Below, in pieces: positions 60,412 through 64,000 of a stretch of 64,000 bases of DNA. The stretch is taken from positions 101,012,852 through 101,076,851 of the forward strand of contig CM066728.1 of the NCBI GenBank assembly GCA_033961575.1, read 5' to 3'. The notes under the pieces were generated by a model. The model saw only the letters and a list, made by a program, of their open reading frames with translations. It searched no databases and had not been told where the DNA came from. Numbering within the stretch: the first letter of the stretch is position 1; each line of letters opens with the position of its first letter. Both the position numbers and the translations under genes were made by a program. The DNA comes from Aselliscus stoliczkanus. Lineage: Eukaryota; Chordata; Mammalia; Chiroptera; Hipposideridae.

Positions 60412-60950
60412 TAAACCAAGTTGTTTTTTTATTAGTTTCAGGTGTACAAAGCAACATAATAGTTAGACATTTACACCCCTCACAACATGAAAACCCCTCT
60501 CCCCCAAACTACTACCCCTCTGACATCTTATATATTAGCTGTTACCATACCATATAAAAAACTCATACAACTCAATACCAAAAAAACAAACAATACTATT
60601 TTAAAAAATGGGCAGAGGACATGAAGAGACATTTCTCCAAAGAGGATATACAGATGGTCAACAGTTATATGAAAAAGTGCTCAATTTCTCTAATAATAAT
60701 TAGAGAAATGCAAATATAAACCATAATGAGATACCACCTCACTCCTGTCAGAATGGCAATCATCAATAAATCAACAAATAACAAGTGTTGGTGAGAATGT
60801 GGAGAAAAGGGAACCCTCATGCTCTGTTGGTGGGATTATGGATGGGCATAGCCACTCTGGAAAATAGTATGGAGGTACCTCAAAATATTGAAAACGGAAC
60901 TACCTTATGATCCATCAATTCCATTCCTGGGTATCTATCTAAATCAAGTT
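60412..60950. mobile_element. L1 with 5' inversion and target-site duplication
   Basis: 60423-60552 is L1 3'UTR on the minus strand (T-run, then ATTAGTTTCAGGTGTACAAA and GCAACATAATAGTTAGACAT). 60553-60939 is L1 ORF2 on the plus strand, translating to FSKEDIQM, then [13 protein letters not shown], then WWDYG, with in-frame stops. The flanks TAAACCAAGTT (60412-60422) and TAAATCAAGTT (60940-60950) are an 11-bp target-site duplication with one mismatch. The opposite orientation inside one duplication indicates a single twin-primed event. Confidence 0.9.
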
Positions 60951-60954
60951 CTTC

Positions 60955-62535
60955 ATGTCTAAGCCAAAATCAGTTAGGCAATGATTAAACAAGGATAGCA
61001 AACTCAAAAGAGAGGAAAGAGGAATCATAGTGTTAGGAAAGATAGAGCCAAAGCTTACTGAAATCAAGTTATGGGTAGGAGGTTGCTGTGGGAGTGGGGA
61101 AGAAGATGAGTGAGACAAAGAATAGATACATTTTATTAGAGACTTAGGTGTTGCGTCGCCAACTCTTAGATCCTACACTTTTATTGACAGTGTTCTTGCC
61201 TATGTGGCTTTTAGCATATCAGCTGAATCAGGTTCAAGTTATGAAAATGAGTGACCATTAATGGATATTTTATCAAATGGGTCTGGTAGACAAGAGATAT
61301 TTTTTCTCAAAAATAACCTCCAACTAAAACATCTAATAAAACCAATTCATCACAGACCAGCCACAATCATTTCTGCCTAATACACAGAAATTTGATATAC
61401 TCCTAAGTGAGAGTTCAATTAATGGATATTTCTGAAATCCACCACATGATCCCCTTGGACATATTTCTGTCATCTTAGAACTGCAGATCCTAATTGATTT
61501 GTTCATTTTGGAATCACAAAACCATACTGTATCTTTGCTTTTAAATAAAGCTCCTATAATCCATGTCTGGCTTGCTGTTTCCTTACTAGATCAATAAAGT
61601 ACAAGTAATTCTGAAGCCAATGGACCTTGCAGGCTGAATCTAGGGAGTTCCAAATAGATCTGTTGGAAAATAAAGTTAAAATTCAATAGGTTTTTTTTGT
61701 TTAACAACTAGTTTGGAATTCAACATTATGAATATGAACTATTTATGATTCTGGTTAGAATTTTTTCACATAAAGTCCATCCAGTTGAATATGACCATTT
61801 TCAAAGTCCTGTAAATCTCTCTGAGCATTACTTTGAAGTCTTAAACACATATTTTCTTTCCTTGTAAATTTGGCTGTGCTATTTGAAGTTTTACACTTGA
61901 TATTCTGTAAAATAAAATTGAAACATCTTTAACCATCTGGCAGTTTTATGGATAATTTAGCATAAATCTACATGTGGCAGTTTATTTCATTAGTTCCCAT
62001 TAGATTCTGATCTTTAAGTATTGGGACTCCATTTTTTTAAGTACAAAAGTGTTGTGATTATACATTTCTAGTCATGGGCTTTAGTAAGTACAGTCAATGA
62101 AAAGGTGACTTGTAGCCCTTGATCATAGTGGAACTGCTGTTGCCTCTGTGTGGTGGGCAGAAACGGTTAACCCGTAGAGCTGGGGACGTCGCTCACAATG
62201 GGTAGGCAGCATTCATCATGATGTATTTACTCATATCGAAAGTAAAAACATTTCAAAGTAATGAAAAAGAAAAACATTTGCAATATCAACTGAGAAATTT
62301 CAAGAGAATATTATTTTTCTTTAATTTATATACAGGAGATGATTCATTTTGAATTTCTCTAGCAGTGTAGCACATGGGAGAGCAGAACATAAAGCACTGG
62401 ATAAGAATGAATTCAAACAAGGTTGAAATAAAATATTTCAAGTGTTATTAGGAATGGAAGAATTCTACATATGTGTGGGTGATGGGGTAGTCATGCAAAT
62501 GCATACCTATCATATTTTATCATTTTTGGTTTGGA
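60955..62535. other. AT-rich stretch, no recognised feature
   Basis: Unique sequence with no supported gene or repeat. Confidence 0.4.
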
Positions 62536-62542
62536 AATTATC

Positions 62543-62554
62543 TAGATAGATAGG

Positions 62555-62604
<50 letters not shown>
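62543..62604. repeat. (GATA)n microsatellite
   Basis: About fifteen tetranucleotide units with one GGTA variant. Confidence 0.95.
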
Positions 62605-62985
62605 TCACTAGAATTGGAACAGGGCTCAAAGAGTCTTCATTGAAAGGTCTGGGATACAGCTTGAACAAAGAGCAAAGAACAAAGATGCTCAGGTTAACAG
62701 TAAAAGTCAAACATGGTTTCAAGTGGCTAGTATTTTTCATATATTTTCTGGAAAAGCAAATACATAAATAAGTAAATCTAGGATACTCTCCATTAGAACA
62801 ATTCTTTTATGTACAAGTTCTTTTATGTAAAATTGCTAATTATCAGAGAAACAAGTAAAATCTTTCTTGAACAATCAGAGGTTAAGTCATAAATGCTTTC
62901 ATTGTTTTTCTTTCCTGATAATGTGTTCTTTAGCATGTCACTGTGACATACCTGAATCTATGAATATATATATATATATTCGAAA

Positions 62986-63196
62986 GGGGGTGCCAAAAAG
63001 TGTATACACATTTTAAGAGATGTTATCTATGTATTACTTTTCAAAGTTGAATTGAATGATGTAGCAATGTATAGCATGATGTTTGCTCAAAAGATGGCAT
63101 TAATCAAATGAATGCTAGCAACATTCATTGTATTACAATTTTATTACAGTGTTTTTTTCCTTTCTTAAAATGTGTATACATTTCTGACACCCTCTG
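62986..63196. mobile_element. Mariner-derived MITE, copy 2
   Basis: The ends AGGGGGTGCCAAAAAGTG (62986 onward) and CATTTCTGACACCCTCTG (to about 63196) are inverted repeats. The inverted ATTTTAAG and CTTAAAA blocks extend the pairing. About 211 bp. The right end matches the 40.2-kb copy, while the internal part is about 90 bp longer. Confidence 0.8.
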
Positions 63197-63349
63197 TGTG
63201 TGTCTATGTGTGTGTGTATATATATAAACACTTAATATTAATATTATATAATATATAAATATATTAAATATATTTTATATATGTATATACACATTATATG
63301 TAATATATGCATAGTTTGTATTGTATGTAAATATTCACTTGTATATATT

Positions 63350-63568
63350 TTATTACACTAAATCTTTCTTTTTATTATTATTAGTTACAGATGTACAAAG
63401 CAATGCAATAGTTATCCTTTTTACCCCTTACACAATGACTCCCCCTCCACCTACACTGTCTCCCCACCCCCGATATCATACATATCTATTACAATTCCAT
63501 TGATTCCATCACCACATTACACTCCACATCCCATGACTACATGTGTTAAATTATTACACTAAATCTTT
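63350..63568 (-). mobile_element. Short antisense L1 3'UTR insertion with perfect 18-bp target-site duplication
   Basis: TTATTACACTAAATCTTT occurs exactly at 63350-63367 and 63551-63568. Between them lies TTATTATTATTAGTTACAGA, TGTACAAAGCAATGCAATAG and a pyrimidine-rich L1 3'UTR stretch in antisense. It is strongly 5'-truncated. The intact duplication suggests a relatively recent insertion. Confidence 0.93.
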
Positions 63569-63569
63569 A

Positions 63570-64000
63570 ACCATAATAATATAATGCTACCATAAAAGGA
63601 AAATGTCATCATGGTAATCATTAGTATTTGTATGTGAATGTAATTGAATTATGTGACCAATTGCTTTGACACTTCATACTGTGAAGATATTTTTATGACT
63701 CGTTCATATTTAATTTTTAGTACCAGACTCATTTTTAGGATTTATTTTTCTTCTGCTTGTTTTGATTTGATAATGAGGGTATATATGGTTAGCGACTGTC
63801 TGAAAACATCAAGTTATAAGCATGTATATGTCTTGCCTATGGTAAAATTTAATAATAAAAGAACGTTAAAATTCATTCATGTCCTATAGGCAGGATGCTA
63901 ATTTAATAGTCAATTAATGTGTTTGGTAATTTCCATTCTGAGTCCATCACAGGCGTTGAAAAGTTCCTCATTACAGACTATAATTACCATGTCTTAAATG
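63570..64000. other. AT-rich stretch to the window end
   Basis: Unique AT-rich sequence. An 81-codon plus frame at 63644-63889 has no recognised motif. Confidence 0.4.

Noticed and set aside
60690..60716. Inverted repeat ATTTCTCTAAT / ATTAGAGAAAT
   Set aside because: It lies inside L1 ORF2 sequence where the AGAGAAATGCAAAT segment is normal. Part of the element rather than a separate feature.
42035..62604. CRISPR-like spaced repeats
   Set aside because: The regular repeats here are simple microsatellites (GATA, TTTC, TTTA, ATT) without spacers, in a mammalian genome.

Overview
The window reads as non-coding mammalian nuclear DNA: AT-rich, CpG-poor, and full of interspersed repeats and microsatellites. 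I found no bacterial, plasmid or phage features, no RNA genes other than tRNA-like SINE heads, and no host exon I could defend. Every open frame I examined is short and is either chance sequence, low-complexity sequence or part of a transposon. The L1 3' ends (tails ending in CACCCCAATAAA, and antisense 3'UTRs resembling TTTCAGGTGTACAA) are of a type I associate with bats. A bat (Chiroptera) is therefore my best guess. I cannot name the genus, and the dominant SINE family is not one I can name with certainty.

Layout. 1-12 kb: AT-rich sequence with two old MaLR-like LTRs (4.2 and 9.1-9.6 kb) and antisense L1 debris (10.5-11.5 kb). 12-26 kb: short SINEs, a long composite SINE (14.1-14.5 kb), two dead mariner transposase copies (15.2-15.8 and 23.2-23.6 kb), a SINE of a second family (19.2 kb) and an LTR (20.7-21.1 kb). 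26-31 kb: an L2 fragment, a large polypyrimidine/CA microsatellite, an inverted-repeat DNA transposon, and a MaLR-like LTR split by a relatively GC-rich 1.69-kb segment that itself carries a MIR and a 78-bp mariner MITE. 31-42 kb: a hairpin cluster at 34.96-35.08 kb, a long SINE (38.2-38.7 kb), an old L1 interrupted by a CA repeat and a mariner-derived MITE (about 39.9-40.5 kb), and a SINE insertion reduced to its terminal hairpin plus tail (41.7 kb). 42-57 kb: tetranucleotide repeats, two 5'-inverted L1s (44.3-44.8 and 55.7-56.8 kb), another LTR, and more SINEs. 57-64 kb: MIR/L2 fragments, a third 5'-inverted L1 with a visible target-site duplication (60.4 kb), a second copy of the same MITE family (63.0 kb) and a truncated L1 with a perfect 18-bp target-site duplication (63.4-63.6 kb).

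There is no operon or pathway here. The biology is retrotransposition (L1 machinery moving L1 and SINEs), decayed cut-and-paste transposons, and local replication or repair scars. I saw no convincing new gene system. The most unusual structures are the nested perfect hairpins at 35.0 kb, the monomeric and composite forms of the SINE with a hairpin at the short form's 3' end, and the split LTR with its compositionally distinct insert. Repeat family names come from memory of consensus sequences, not from a database search.
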